A DNA stretch of 56,210 nucleotides from an uncultured Lachnospiraceae bacterium (GTDB lineage: Bacteria > Bacillota > Clostridia > Lachnospirales > Lachnospiraceae), in assembly GCA_900553355.1 (NCBI GenBank), contig USDK01000011.1:1-56210 (forward strand). Direction: 5' to 3'. Positions 7,735-15,339 of this stretch are shown piece after piece. Position 1 is the stretch's first letter. Each line of letters starts with the position of its first letter. Position numbers and translations under genes: made by a program. The notes beneath the pieces were generated by a model. The model was given only the letters and a program-made list of their open reading frames with translations, did not search any database and was not told the DNA's origin.

Positions 7735-8412
7735 TTACAGGTCGCTGATCAACTGATCTCCATGAATCGCTTTCCAGTCAGCGTCAAAAGTAGCCACAGC
7801 ACCGGTAATGTGGGGCTGGGCAAGCATGCCTTCCAGGATAGACGGGTCCATAGTAGCTGTCTGGGCTCCTGCCTGGAATGCCCGGTCTACCTGACCTGCA
7901 TTTTTAAAGCTGGCTGCAAGAATCTGAGTCGGATAATCATAGAGTGCGATCATTTCTGCCAGGGAAGCAATGACGTCATCCGGATCGATCCCTAGGTTTT
8001 CCATACGGTTAAAATACGGAGCGATAAAGTCAGCCCCGGCTTCCATGGCAAGAAATCCCTGCTGTTTGCTGTAAACGACGGTTCCGGTCACACGGATGCC
8101 TTTCTGCTTCATCAGCTTGATCGCCTTAATGCCTTCCATAGTGACAGGAACCTTGACATAAACGTCAGGATCTACTTTTTCCAGGATTGTGTCCGCATCT
8201 TTTAACATACCATCTGTGTCCAGTGCGGTTACCTGAATGTGAAGCGCTTTTTCAGGTCCGATGATGGAACGGATTTCCTTCATATGTGCGAAAAAATCTA
8301 CCTTTCCTTCTCGTTTTACGATAGAAGGATTGGAAGTGACGCCGGCGATCGGAAAGATGTCATAAAACCGGCGGATATCTGCAAGATTGGCTGTGTCTAA
8401 TAAATATTTCAT
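7735..8412 (-). CDS. fsa: Fructose-6-phosphate aldolase / transaldolase-like protein
   Basis: Class I aldolase of the FSA/TalC subfamily. In this family the enzyme cleaves or forms fructose 6-phosphate from dihydroxyacetone and glyceraldehyde 3-phosphate, or acts as a small transaldolase. Signatures: YLLDTANLADIRRF at the start, FPIAGVTSNPSIV (about 20-32), the Schiff-base Lys in YVKVPVT (Lys87) and ILAASFKN. 225 aa fits the short subfamily. It follows the DeoR gene by 33 nt on the same strand with its own AAGGAGG. With the FGGY kinase across the divergent promoter it points to pentose or polyol catabolism. Confidence 0.88.
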   Translation of the reverse strand: MKYLLDTANLADIRRFYDIFPIAGVTSNPSIVKREGKVDFFAHMKEIRSIIGPEKALHIQVTALDTDGMLKDADTILEKVDPDVYVKVPVTMEGIKAIKLMKQKGIRVTGTVVYSKQQGFLAMEAGADFIAPYFNRMENLGIDPDDVIASLAEMIALYDYPTQILAASFKNAGQVDRAFQAGAQTATMDPSILEGMLAQPHITGAVATFDADWKAIHGDQLISDL

Positions 8413-8445
8413 GGTGAAACCTCCTTGAAAATTATATAAATTACT

Positions 8446-9198
8446 TTATTTGTCTGCGATTGTAACGCGAATATCCTGGCTTTCCAGATAGGATTTCTCT
8501 TCCGGCGAGATGCCTTCATCAGTGATGATTTCATAGACCTGATTAAGCTGAAGAAAAGAAACGGCTCCTGGATGCAGAAATTTGTCAGAATCTGTCAGTA
8601 CAAAAACGTGTCTGGCAGAATCAATCATGGCATGAAGGGTATCAGCCCGTGTCAGATCATCGCCGGTAAATCCAAAGGAACGAGAGTAGCCGTCAATTCC
8701 GGTGAAAATCTTATCCACATGGAAAGCTCCTGCGGCTTGTCTGGTCAATGGCCCTACCAGAGACTGGCTTGGAATCTGCAGGATTCCGCCCAGGAGAATC
8801 AGCTGGATATTCGGATAAGAGCGAACATATTCTGCCAGGCAGACAGAATTGGTGACGATGGTCACGTTTTTTTTGGTGTGTGCCAGTTCCTCGGCCAACA
8901 GAGTGCAGGTAGAGCCGGATTCAATCATAACAGTCTCGCCGTCTTCGATATAAGCAGCGGCAGTTCTGGCAATCCGCTGCTTTTTATCGGTGTGGAAAGC
9001 CATACGGTAGAAAATGTCTCCCGGGTCATTGGGAACAGCAAATCCCCGCTCTCTCTTCAGCATTCCCCGCTCTTCCAGATAGTCCAGATCCTTGCGGATG
9101 GTAACTGCGGAGGCATTTAGCTCTTTTGCCAGCACGGCGACTTCTGTCTTGCCGTGGGCAGTGATATATTTCAGGATCTCACTGTGCCGTTTTTTCAT
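8446..9198 (-). CDS. DeoR/GlpR family transcriptional regulator
   Basis: DNA-binding repressor controlled by a sugar phosphate. The N-terminal helix-turn-helix (KKRHSEILKYI, then NASAVTIRKDLDYLEERGML, about residues 1-55) is typical of DeoR proteins, as is the C-terminal ribose-isomerase-like sensor domain with GSTCTLLAEEL and VTNSVCLAEY. The ATG at 9198 is chosen because AAGGAGG lies 7 nt before it; an in-frame codon at 9237 would put the site inside the gene and overlap the promoter. 250 aa is standard. It probably regulates itself, fsa and the divergent kinase through the palindrome at 9266. Confidence 0.9.
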   Translation of the reverse strand: MKKRHSEILKYITAHGKTEVAVLAKELNASAVTIRKDLDYLEERGMLKRERGFAVPNDPGDIFYRMAFHTDKKQRIARTAAAYIEDGETVMIESGSTCTLLAEELAHTKKNVTIVTNSVCLAEYVRSYPNIQLILLGGILQIPSQSLVGPLTRQAAGAFHVDKIFTGIDGYSRSFGFTGDDLTRADTLHAMIDSARHVFVLTDSDKFLHPGAVSFLQLNQVYEIITDEGISPEEKSYLESQDIRVTIADK

Positions 9199-9227
9199 GA
9201 GAAAACCTCCTTGTTGGTTCTGAAAGT

Positions 9228-9256
9228 ATCTTATCAAAGAAAAGATTGTATGTCAA
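9228..9256 (-). promoter_or_regulatory. Promoter of the deoR-fsa operon
   Basis: On the minus strand a consensus TTGACA (9256-9251), 17-bp spacer and TAAGAT (9233-9228) lie about 30 nt upstream of the DeoR start. Confidence 0.65.
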
Positions 9257-9265
9257 TAAATAAAG

Positions 9266-9277
9266 TTTCGTACGAAA
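9266..9277. promoter_or_regulatory. Palindromic operator between divergent promoters
   Basis: TTTCGTACGAAA is a perfect 12-bp palindrome, 9 bp from the minus-strand -35 and 18 bp from the plus-strand -35. TTTCG half-sites are seen in operators of several DeoR-family repressors, so the adjacent regulator is the obvious candidate to bind here. Confidence 0.55.
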
Positions 9278-9295
9278 GATAAATATATTTCAAAG

Positions 9296-9324
9296 TTTAC
9301 ATTGCAAAAGCATTATGGTAAGAT
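9296..9324 (+). promoter_or_regulatory. Promoter of the FGGY kinase gene
   Basis: TTTACA (9296-9301), 17-bp spacer and TAAGAT (9319-9324). The -10 hexamer is identical to that of the divergent deoR promoter. Confidence 0.55.
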
Positions 9325-9380
9325 AATAAAAAATAAGAAGATCCGGAAATATATTTATAAATTGAAGGAGGAGCATGTAC

Positions 9381-10910
9381 ATGGGAAAATATCTGATATC
9401 GCATGATCTGGGAACGTCCAGCAATAAGGCGTCCCTGTTTTCGACGGAAGGGAAGCTGATCAAGAGTTATACAGTTCCATATGAGGTTCATTTTTTTCAT
9501 AAAAATTATGCGGAGCAGGATCCGGAGGATTGGTGGCAGGCCGTCTGCCGGGCTACCAGAGAAATTGTGCAGGGGATCGACCCTTCAGACGTGCTGGCAT
9601 TGTCCTTTTCTTCGCAGATGCAGGCATGTATTGCTGTCAACCGGGAGGGAAAGGCGCTGCGTCCTGCCATGATCTGGGCGGATCACCGGGCAGAGAAGCA
9701 GGCGGAATATCTGGAAGAAAAGATTGGGTTTGACAGGATGTATGAGATCAACGGGCATCGGGTCAGCCCCAGCTACAGCATTGAGAAACTGATGTGGATT
9801 AAGGAGCATGAACCTGAAATTTATGAAAAAACATATAAAATGCTGCTGGCAAAGGATTATATTATCTGCCGCCTTACGGGAGCGTTTGTGACGGATTATT
9901 CGGAGGCCTCCGGCACGGATGCGTTTGACCTGCGAAGACTGAAGTGGTCAGAAGAGATCCTTGCGGCGGCAGGAATCGCTCTGGATAAACTTCCGGAGCT
10001 TCACGCATCCACAGATGTGATCGGCGAGTTGACCGAGGAAACAGCAAAAGAGCTGGGACTTACTACGGCAGCGAAAGTGGTCTGCGGAGGCGGCGACGGG
10101 CCTTGCTCTGCACTGGGAGCAGGATGTATCGAAGACGGTCAGTTGTTTTTGTCCTTTGGTACTTCGGCCTGGATTGCAGGTACATCCGGTAAAGTGGAGC
10201 TGGATCGTGAGAAGACGCTGATCGGGTTTGGACATGTGGTTCCTGGAAAATATATGCCCTGTGGAACGATGCAGGCAGCCGGAAGTTCGTATTCTTATAT
10301 CAGAGAAGCCCTGTGCCAGGAAGAAGAAAGGCGTGCAGACGAAACGGGAGAATCCGTTTATGAGCTTTTGAACCAACTGGTGTGCCAGTCTCCTCCGGGA
10401 GCAAAAGGGTTGATTTTTCTCCCATATCTGCTGGGAGAGAGAAGTCCCAGATGGAATCCGGATACATCCGGCAGTTTCCTGGGAATCCGGATGGAGCATC
10501 AGAAATGCGATTATGTACGCGCAGTGCTGGAAGGAATTGCCATGAATCTGGATGTGATTTTAAAGGCGCAGAGAGAGCACATAGAAGGGAAGGAGCTGGT
10601 CCTGACCGGCGGTGGGGCAAAGGGAGACGTGCTGGCGCAGATCCTGGCAGATGTGCTGGGGGTAACACTGCATCGGCTGGATCATGTGGAAACAGCGACT
10701 TCCATCGCTGCTGCGGTGATCGCCGGTGTGGGCGTCGGAGCATTTCAGGATTTTTCTGTAGTGCATCAGTTTGTGAAAACGGACAGGGTCTTTTGTCCAA
10801 GAGAAGAGTACCGGGAGATATATGACAGACAGAAAAAAATGTTTGAGCTTGGGTATCAGTGCCTGAGGGAATATTATCGGGAGGATGCACGGACATCAGA
10901 GCAATTATAA
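9381..10910 (+). CDS. FGGY-family carbohydrate kinase (xylulokinase-like)
   Basis: Cytoplasmic sugar or polyol kinase with the two-domain ASKHA fold. The N-terminal phosphate motif is SHDLGTSSNKASL, the substrate region includes MIWADHRAEKQ, a second phosphate loop is LFLSFGTSAWI, and the adenosine motif is LVLTGGGAKGDVLAQI. 509 aa is the usual family length. The ATG at 9381 is preferred over the one at 9375 because AAGGAGG is then 9 nt rather than 3 nt away. It is divergent from deoR-fsa. Xylulose, ribulose or a related sugar alcohol is likely, but the exact substrate cannot be read from sequence. Confidence 0.88.
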   Translation: MGKYLISHDLGTSSNKASLFSTEGKLIKSYTVPYEVHFFHKNYAEQDPEDWWQAVCRATREIVQGIDPSDVLALSFSSQMQACIAVNREGKALRPAMIWADHRAEKQAEYLEEKIGFDRMYEINGHRVSPSYSIEKLMWIKEHEPEIYEKTYKMLLAKDYIICRLTGAFVTDYSEASGTDAFDLRRLKWSEEILAAAGIALDKLPELHASTDVIGELTEETAKELGLTTAAKVVCGGGDGPCSALGAGCIEDGQLFLSFGTSAWIAGTSGKVELDREKTLIGFGHVVPGKYMPCGTMQAAGSSYSYIREALCQEEERRADETGESVYELLNQLVCQSPPGAKGLIFLPYLLGERSPRWNPDTSGSFLGIRMEHQKCDYVRAVLEGIAMNLDVILKAQREHIEGKELVLTGGGAKGDVLAQILADVLGVTLHRLDHVETATSIAAAVIAGVGVGAFQDFSVVHQFVKTDRVFCPREEYREIYDRQKKMFELGYQCLREYYREDARTSEQL

Positions 10911-11033
10911 TTGTCTGACAGGGGCAAAACAGAGAAAAAATTGCGGATTATTTTATAATGTTTGTAAGATGTTATAAAAATTAGTGGGTTTTTAACAATT
11001 TTTTGAAGCGCTGAAGGATGTAGAATAACGGAA

Positions 11034-11075
11034 CAATGGGGACGGGGGATTTTCGAAAATCCCCCGTCCCCATTG
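11034..11075. repeat. 42-bp perfect palindrome with GGGGACGGGGG arms
   Basis: Two 21-nt arms (11034-11054 and 11055-11075) are exact reverse complements with no loop. It lies between the convergent kinase and UroD-A genes and may help termination, but no T-run follows on either strand. The GGGGACG core is reminiscent of REP-like intergenic palindromes; another GGGGACG hairpin occurs at 56063. Confidence 0.7.
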
Positions 11076-11082
11076 AAAATCA

Positions 11083-12144
11083 TTATTCCCAGTTCGATGG
11101 CTGAACCGGATATTTTGCACACATCCGGGCAGCTTTCATATAAGCATCTATGTTTTCAAGAGGAGCCTGTACCGGGATATCGCAGCCTGGGGCAATCGTG
11201 AAGCCACAGGGATTATCCCAGCATTTCCGGAAGCAGTCTATTACCGCCGCCTGGATACTGTCTGGAGTGCCTTCCAGGATTTCAATCGGTGAAACATTCC
11301 CCATGATCGACATCTTATCACCAACGGTTTCTTTGGCAAAACCAATGTCTACAGCACTGTCGATGCTGACGCCGCGGATGCCCATTTCAGGGAAAGTTTC
11401 CAGAAGCTTTGTGGTGTCTCCGCAGATGTGGAAGCCTGCGCCCCGGCTGCCCCATTCTTTCCATTGATCCATGACCTTTTTATAATAAGGAATGACAAAT
11501 TCACGGAATTGTCCTGGAGACAATAAAGAGGCAGTCGGTTCGGCCAGGCCGATGCCAATCTGATTTTCTACAAATTTTCGCCCGACTTCGATGGTTGCAT
11601 CTGCGGCAAAGTCAAGAAGGCGATGCAGGTTTTCCGGATCCTTACGCATGGCCTTTAAAATCTTGGTGGCTCCGGCCAGGTTAGTGGCGGTGGTAAAAGG
11701 CCCCATGAAGCCGACACCGGTAAAGACCTCATCCTGGAGCTCTTCTTGAACAATCTGCACTGCGTCAAAAGCAATCTGTGCATTTTTATCATTTTCAAAT
11801 CTTAAGTTTGTAAGATCCAGTTCAGAGATATCTGTCAGCTCTTTGATAACTGGATTTTTTACGATCGGAATACCTGTGGGATCGTAGGTGGACTCGGCGC
11901 CAAAGGCAACAGGAATTCCGTCTAGTCTGTAGTTGACGCTTAGGCCGTCCTGCCCGAAACGGCGGTATCCTTCAATCAGCCAGTGAGCACGGGATCTGGC
12001 ATCGTTAAAAGCCTCATCATAGGAAGCACCAAAATTCATTCCGATATAAGGAGAAAAAATCTTGATAGGCATACGGTCTACCGGTTTTTTTGCAAAAAGA
12101 GCAAAGGCTCTTTCTTTTGGTGTCATCTGGTCATCTTTGTGCAT
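11083..12144 (-). CDS. UroD-family corrinoid methyltransferase (UroD-A)
   Basis: Member of the uroporphyrinogen-decarboxylase fold family that includes MtaA, MtbA and CmuA, zinc enzymes that move methyl groups to or from corrinoid proteins. Zinc-site signature: His239-x-Cys241 (FHICGDT), then a downstream Cys in APGCDIP. The N-terminal TPKERAFALFAKKPVDRMP is the usual opening of this family. 353 aa. AAGGAGG lies 9 nt before the ATG. It is divergent from the SsuABC-like importer and on the opposite strand from the main methyl-transfer operon, so it is probably controlled separately. Not a haem-pathway UroD: it has the HxC...C metal site and belongs to a multi-copy set. Confidence 0.85.
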   Translation of the reverse strand: MHKDDQMTPKERAFALFAKKPVDRMPIKIFSPYIGMNFGASYDEAFNDARSRAHWLIEGYRRFGQDGLSVNYRLDGIPVAFGAESTYDPTGIPIVKNPVIKELTDISELDLTNLRFENDKNAQIAFDAVQIVQEELQDEVFTGVGFMGPFTTATNLAGATKILKAMRKDPENLHRLLDFAADATIEVGRKFVENQIGIGLAEPTASLLSPGQFREFVIPYYKKVMDQWKEWGSRGAGFHICGDTTKLLETFPEMGIRGVSIDSAVDIGFAKETVGDKMSIMGNVSPIEILEGTPDSIQAAVIDCFRKCWDNPCGFTIAPGCDIPVQAPLENIDAYMKAARMCAKYPVQPSNWE

Positions 12145-12285
12145 AAAACAGGACCTCCTTTGTATATAAAACCAGAAATTTAATCTACTTTTACTATATC
12201 GCGTGGAAATGAGAGAATCAATGGAATCGGTTTTTTGTTTTATAGAAAAAAATAATAAAAAAGCTAATTGATTATGATTTTCAAT

Positions 12286-12312
12286 TTGACCGGGGGGGGG
12301 TAGTGGTAAACT
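12286..12312 (+). promoter_or_regulatory. Putative promoter with a G9 tract in its spacer
   Basis: TTGACC (12286-12291) and TAAACT (12307-12312) are separated by 15 bp, nine of which form an uninterrupted G run (12292-12300). An alternative -10, TATAAA, lies at 12336-12341. The run is the only long homopolymer G tract noticed in the window. Confidence 0.3.
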
Positions 12313-12362
12313 TTTCTAAGTTATTTGTAGGCTTTTATAAAAGGTGATTTGAGAGAACAGGA

Positions 12363-13151
12363 ATGCAGATGAAAAAGAATAAACTAGAGTTAAAAGGAAT
12401 CCATCATATTTATGGGGGAGAAAAACAGACAGAAGCGATCCGTCATATAGACATTGAAGTAAAAGATGGAGAATTCCTGGCTATTGTCGGTGCAAGCGGA
12501 TGTGGCAAAAGTACGCTTTTAAATATTATGTGCGGTATGATCGAACCGACAGAAGGAGAAGTGAAAATTGACGGTGAGCCAGTCAGATCGAATAAACATA
12601 AGATCGGATATATTTCTCAGACAGACACGCTTCTTCCATGGAGAAAGATTGAATCAAATGTGGCGTTGGGGCTGGAGATTGAGAAAATACCAAAGAAGGA
12701 GAGACTGGAGAAAGCCAGGGAGATGATGAGAGTCAGCGGCCTGGAAGGCTTTGAAAAAATGTATCCGTTTGAGCTTTCCGGTGGTATGAGAAAACGAGCG
12801 GTCATTATACGGGCATTGATTCAGAACCCGGATATTATTTTTATGGATGAACCCTTCGGACCTTTGGATGTGTTTACACGAGAGACTCTTCAAAAAGAGA
12901 TTTTGCGGATGTGGACGGAGCGGAAAAATACTATTGTATATATCACGCATGATATTGCAGAAGCGATTACACTGGCAGACAGGATCGTGCTGTTAAGCAG
13001 ACGTCCGTCAGTTATTAAAAATGAGTATATTGTAGATATTGAACGTCCGAGAATTATTGAAGAATATAAATACAATCCTAAGTTTCTGGAACTGGAAAAA
13101 GAAATCTGGAGTGATATAAAAGATGAACTGACGGAAGAAGAGGTGGATTAG
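12363..13151 (+). CDS. ABC transporter ATPase, nitrate/sulfonate/taurine (SsuB) type
   Basis: ATP-binding subunit of an SsuABC-like importer. Walker A GASGCGKST, signature LSGGMRKRAV, Walker B IIFMDEPFGPLD and the switch His in VYITHDIAEAI are all present; the DEPFGPLD form and the GG-M-(R/Q)-(K/Q)-R signature are typical of the SsuB/TauB/ThiZ group. 262 aa. The first ATG is at 12363, with another at 12369. The permease gene follows immediately, and the binding protein comes third. Placement inside the corrinoid methyltransferase cluster suggests it brings in the methylated substrate. Confidence 0.9.
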   Translation: MQMKKNKLELKGIHHIYGGEKQTEAIRHIDIEVKDGEFLAIVGASGCGKSTLLNIMCGMIEPTEGEVKIDGEPVRSNKHKIGYISQTDTLLPWRKIESNVALGLEIEKIPKKERLEKAREMMRVSGLEGFEKMYPFELSGGMRKRAVIIRALIQNPDIIFMDEPFGPLDVFTRETLQKEILRMWTERKNTIVYITHDIAEAITLADRIVLLSRRPSVIKNEYIVDIERPRIIEEYKYNPKFLELEKEIWSDIKDELTEEEVD

Positions 13152-13928
13152 ATGAAAATAGATAAGACAAAATTACGCTCCCATATTTATCTGGTCATCC
13201 TTTTGATTGTATTTGTAATTCTCTGGCAGTTTCTGGCAGACAGGGAATTGATCAATCCGATGTTTTTTAGCTCCCCAAAAGAAGTATGGGCAGACACTGT
13301 GGAAATGTTTTCCACCGGATATATTCTTCCTCATATCGGGATTACATTGTATGCGGCTTTCTTAGGTCTGTTTTATGGGATTGTTTTCGGGACATTGATC
13401 GCGTTGATTGTAGGAAATTATAAAACACTCTCCCATATTGTGGAACCTATTTTTGTAGGGATTCATGGACTTCCGCTGCTGGCGCTGGGGCCATTGTTTG
13501 TCGTGTGGTTCGGTATCGGAATTAAGTCCAAAATATTTATGGCGACAATCAGTGTGTTTTTCCTGGTATTTTTTAATATTTATGCAGGATTTAAGGATGT
13601 AGATATTCAGCTGATACAGACCCTTCAGCTGATGCGTGCAAATAAAGTGCAGATTATGACAAAGGTGATTATGCCTTCCTGTATTCCATGGCTGATGGCA
13701 AGTCTGAAAGCAGGAGTGGGAGCCGCTGTTCTTGGAGCAATTGTAGGAGAATATCTGGGAGCGACCGCCGGGCTTGGATATGTTATTCAGATGGCAGGAG
13801 GATATTACAATATTACAAGAGTGATTGCCTGCGTGATTATACTAATGATTATTATGTTTATTTTAAATGCAGCAGTGTCATGGATCGATAGAAAGGTGCT
13901 GAAATGGCGCCCCACTATGGATAAATAA
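13152..13928 (+). CDS. ABC transporter permease, SsuC type
   Basis: Membrane permease with about six hydrophobic helices over 258 aa. The EAA-type loop is recognisable in QTLQLMRANKVQIMTKVIMP, and VGAAVLGAIVGEYLGA is the conserved stretch after it in SsuC/TauC/ThiX permeases. It starts directly after the ATPase stop codon (GAGGTGGATTAGATG), so it is translationally coupled. It partners the downstream NMT1-type binding protein. Confidence 0.9.
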   Translation: MKIDKTKLRSHIYLVILLIVFVILWQFLADRELINPMFFSSPKEVWADTVEMFSTGYILPHIGITLYAAFLGLFYGIVFGTLIALIVGNYKTLSHIVEPIFVGIHGLPLLALGPLFVVWFGIGIKSKIFMATISVFFLVFFNIYAGFKDVDIQLIQTLQLMRANKVQIMTKVIMPSCIPWLMASLKAGVGAAVLGAIVGEYLGATAGLGYVIQMAGGYYNITRVIACVIILMIIMFILNAAVSWIDRKVLKWRPTMDK

Positions 13929-13957
13929 CAAAAAGGTTTTCATGTAAGGAGGAGCTT

Positions 13958-15013
13958 ATGAAAAAGCGAGTATTAGCAGCATTATTGGCGACTGCCATGA
14001 CAACAGCCATGTTGATGGGATGTGGTGGATCTTCAGACAGTCAGGAAACAGGAAATAATGCAGGAGAAACAACAGAAGGACAGGGAGATGGCGAACTTCA
14101 GAAAATTACGGTGTGCGAACCAGTAAGAGGGATACTCTGGGCACCGGTGTATGTAGCACTGGAAGAAGGATACTTTGAAGAAGAAGGGCTTGATGTAGAG
14201 ATCACAACCGTACAAAGTGACATGCCGACGGCTCCGGTGTTAGCTGATGAAGCGCAGTTTGGCCTGTATGGCCCGGAAATGATCTGCAAGTTTGTAGCAG
14301 AGGGGCAGGATACTCAGTTGATTTATACCTGTACAGACACATATCCATATTCATTCTTTTTAGGGAAAAACGTTGATTCGATTGAAGATTTGAAAGGAAC
14401 TACTGTTAATGGTGCAGACAGCGGATCTTCACCGAGAGCATTTGTGCGCTCTATCATCAATAATGCAGGGCTGGATGCAGATAATGACGTGACTTATGCA
14501 AACATGGATAACAGTGCGGTAATTGCAGCACTTGAGAGCGGTGAAGTAAGTGCCACCTATGCATCCCCGGAACTGAGAGCTCAGCTGATCGATGCAGGAT
14601 ATGATGTAACAGTAGATATATATGATAAAGAAGTGCATAAAGAACTACTTGGCTCTGAAACTTATGAGATGTATATTGTATTCGGGAAAAAGAGCTATAT
14701 TGACGAAAACCCTGAAATCACCCAGGCATTTGTAAATGCATGTTATAAAGGGGCTCAGTATCTGGAAAATCATGAGGTGCCTGAGATCGTAGATGCCTTG
14801 CAGGGTCAGTTTTCTGAGATGGAAAATTTAGAACAGATTGTGACAGAGTGTAAAGAAAACAGCCTGTGGTCTGCGGATGGAATTTTCACAGACAGCGGTG
14901 TAGAGGCAATCAATAATATGGCGATTTCCTCCGGCCTGATCACAGAGCCAATTGCAAAGGATGATTTGGTTAATGAAACGTTTGCTCAGAAAGCTGCAGA
15001 AGAGGCAAAGTAA
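13958..15013 (+). CDS. ABC transporter binding lipoprotein, NMT1/SsuA type
   Basis: Extracytoplasmic solute receptor. Signal peptide with lipobox LMGC near residue 22 and a Ser/Gly/Thr-rich tether. The fold core begins with ITVCEPVRGILWAPVYVALEEG and EEEGLDVEITTVQ, the usual opening of the NMT1/SsuA/ThiY group that binds sulfonates, pyrimidine precursors and similar small organics. AAGGAGG precedes the ATG. It is the third gene of the importer and lies just before the cobalamin riboswitch. Substrate unknown; context suggests a methylated compound. Confidence 0.88.
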   Translation: MKKRVLAALLATAMTTAMLMGCGGSSDSQETGNNAGETTEGQGDGELQKITVCEPVRGILWAPVYVALEEGYFEEEGLDVEITTVQSDMPTAPVLADEAQFGLYGPEMICKFVAEGQDTQLIYTCTDTYPYSFFLGKNVDSIEDLKGTTVNGADSGSSPRAFVRSIINNAGLDADNDVTYANMDNSAVIAALESGEVSATYASPELRAQLIDAGYDVTVDIYDKEVHKELLGSETYEMYIVFGKKSYIDENPEITQAFVNACYKGAQYLENHEVPEIVDALQGQFSEMENLEQIVTECKENSLWSADGIFTDSGVEAINNMAISSGLITEPIAKDDLVNETFAQKAAEEAK

Positions 15014-15101
15014 TATCTATATTATAGGGAATGGCTATAAAAACATGTGAATTATCAATTGGGATAGGAAAAGTCCTTTGTGATATGATTATCATGTAAC
15101 G

Positions 15102-15254
15102 TATATAGTGATGCCAAGGCATTGAAAAGGGAATCCGGTGGGAATCCGGAACAGCCCGCTCTACTGTGTGATGGACAGCCTTCTGGATATGCCACCTGCA
15201 AAACGGGGAAGGCGGAAGTGCTGGATGAAATCGAGTCAGGAGACCTGCTATATA
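15102..15254 (+). ncRNA. Cobalamin riboswitch aptamer
   Basis: Core elements of the B12 riboswitch occur in order: GGGAATCCGGTGGGAATCCG and ACAGCCCGCTCTACTGT (about 15129-15167), GCCACCTGC (15191-15199), GGGAAGGCGG (15206-15215), GATGAAATCGAGTCAGG, and the B12 box AGTCAGGAGACCTGC. The P1 helix is closed by TATATAG (15102-15108) and CTATATA (15248-15254). A terminator follows 18 nt later and the CobW-type gene next, so it controls the corrinoid methyltransferase operon. Confidence 0.92.
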
Positions 15255-15271
15255 GTAAGATGATTTTTTTC

Positions 15272-15319
15272 GGTGGGGAAAGGACAGCGGTTACGCTGTG
15301 CCTTTTCGCACCTTTTTTT
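15272..15319 (+). terminator. Expression-platform terminator of the cobalamin riboswitch
   Basis: GGTG...GAAAGG-ACAGCG (15272-15289) pairs with CGCTGT-GCCTTTTC...CACC (15294-15312), followed by seven Ts (15313-15319). The hairpin ends 21 nt before the start of the GTPase gene and is the obvious switch element. Confidence 0.85.
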
Positions 15320-15339
15320 ATGCGGAGAAAGGAGGCGGC

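Noticed and set aside
15298..15339. Longer N-terminus for the CobW-type GTPase
   Set aside because: It would begin inside the riboswitch terminator; the ATG at 15340 has GAAAGGAGG and starts exactly at the conserved domain.
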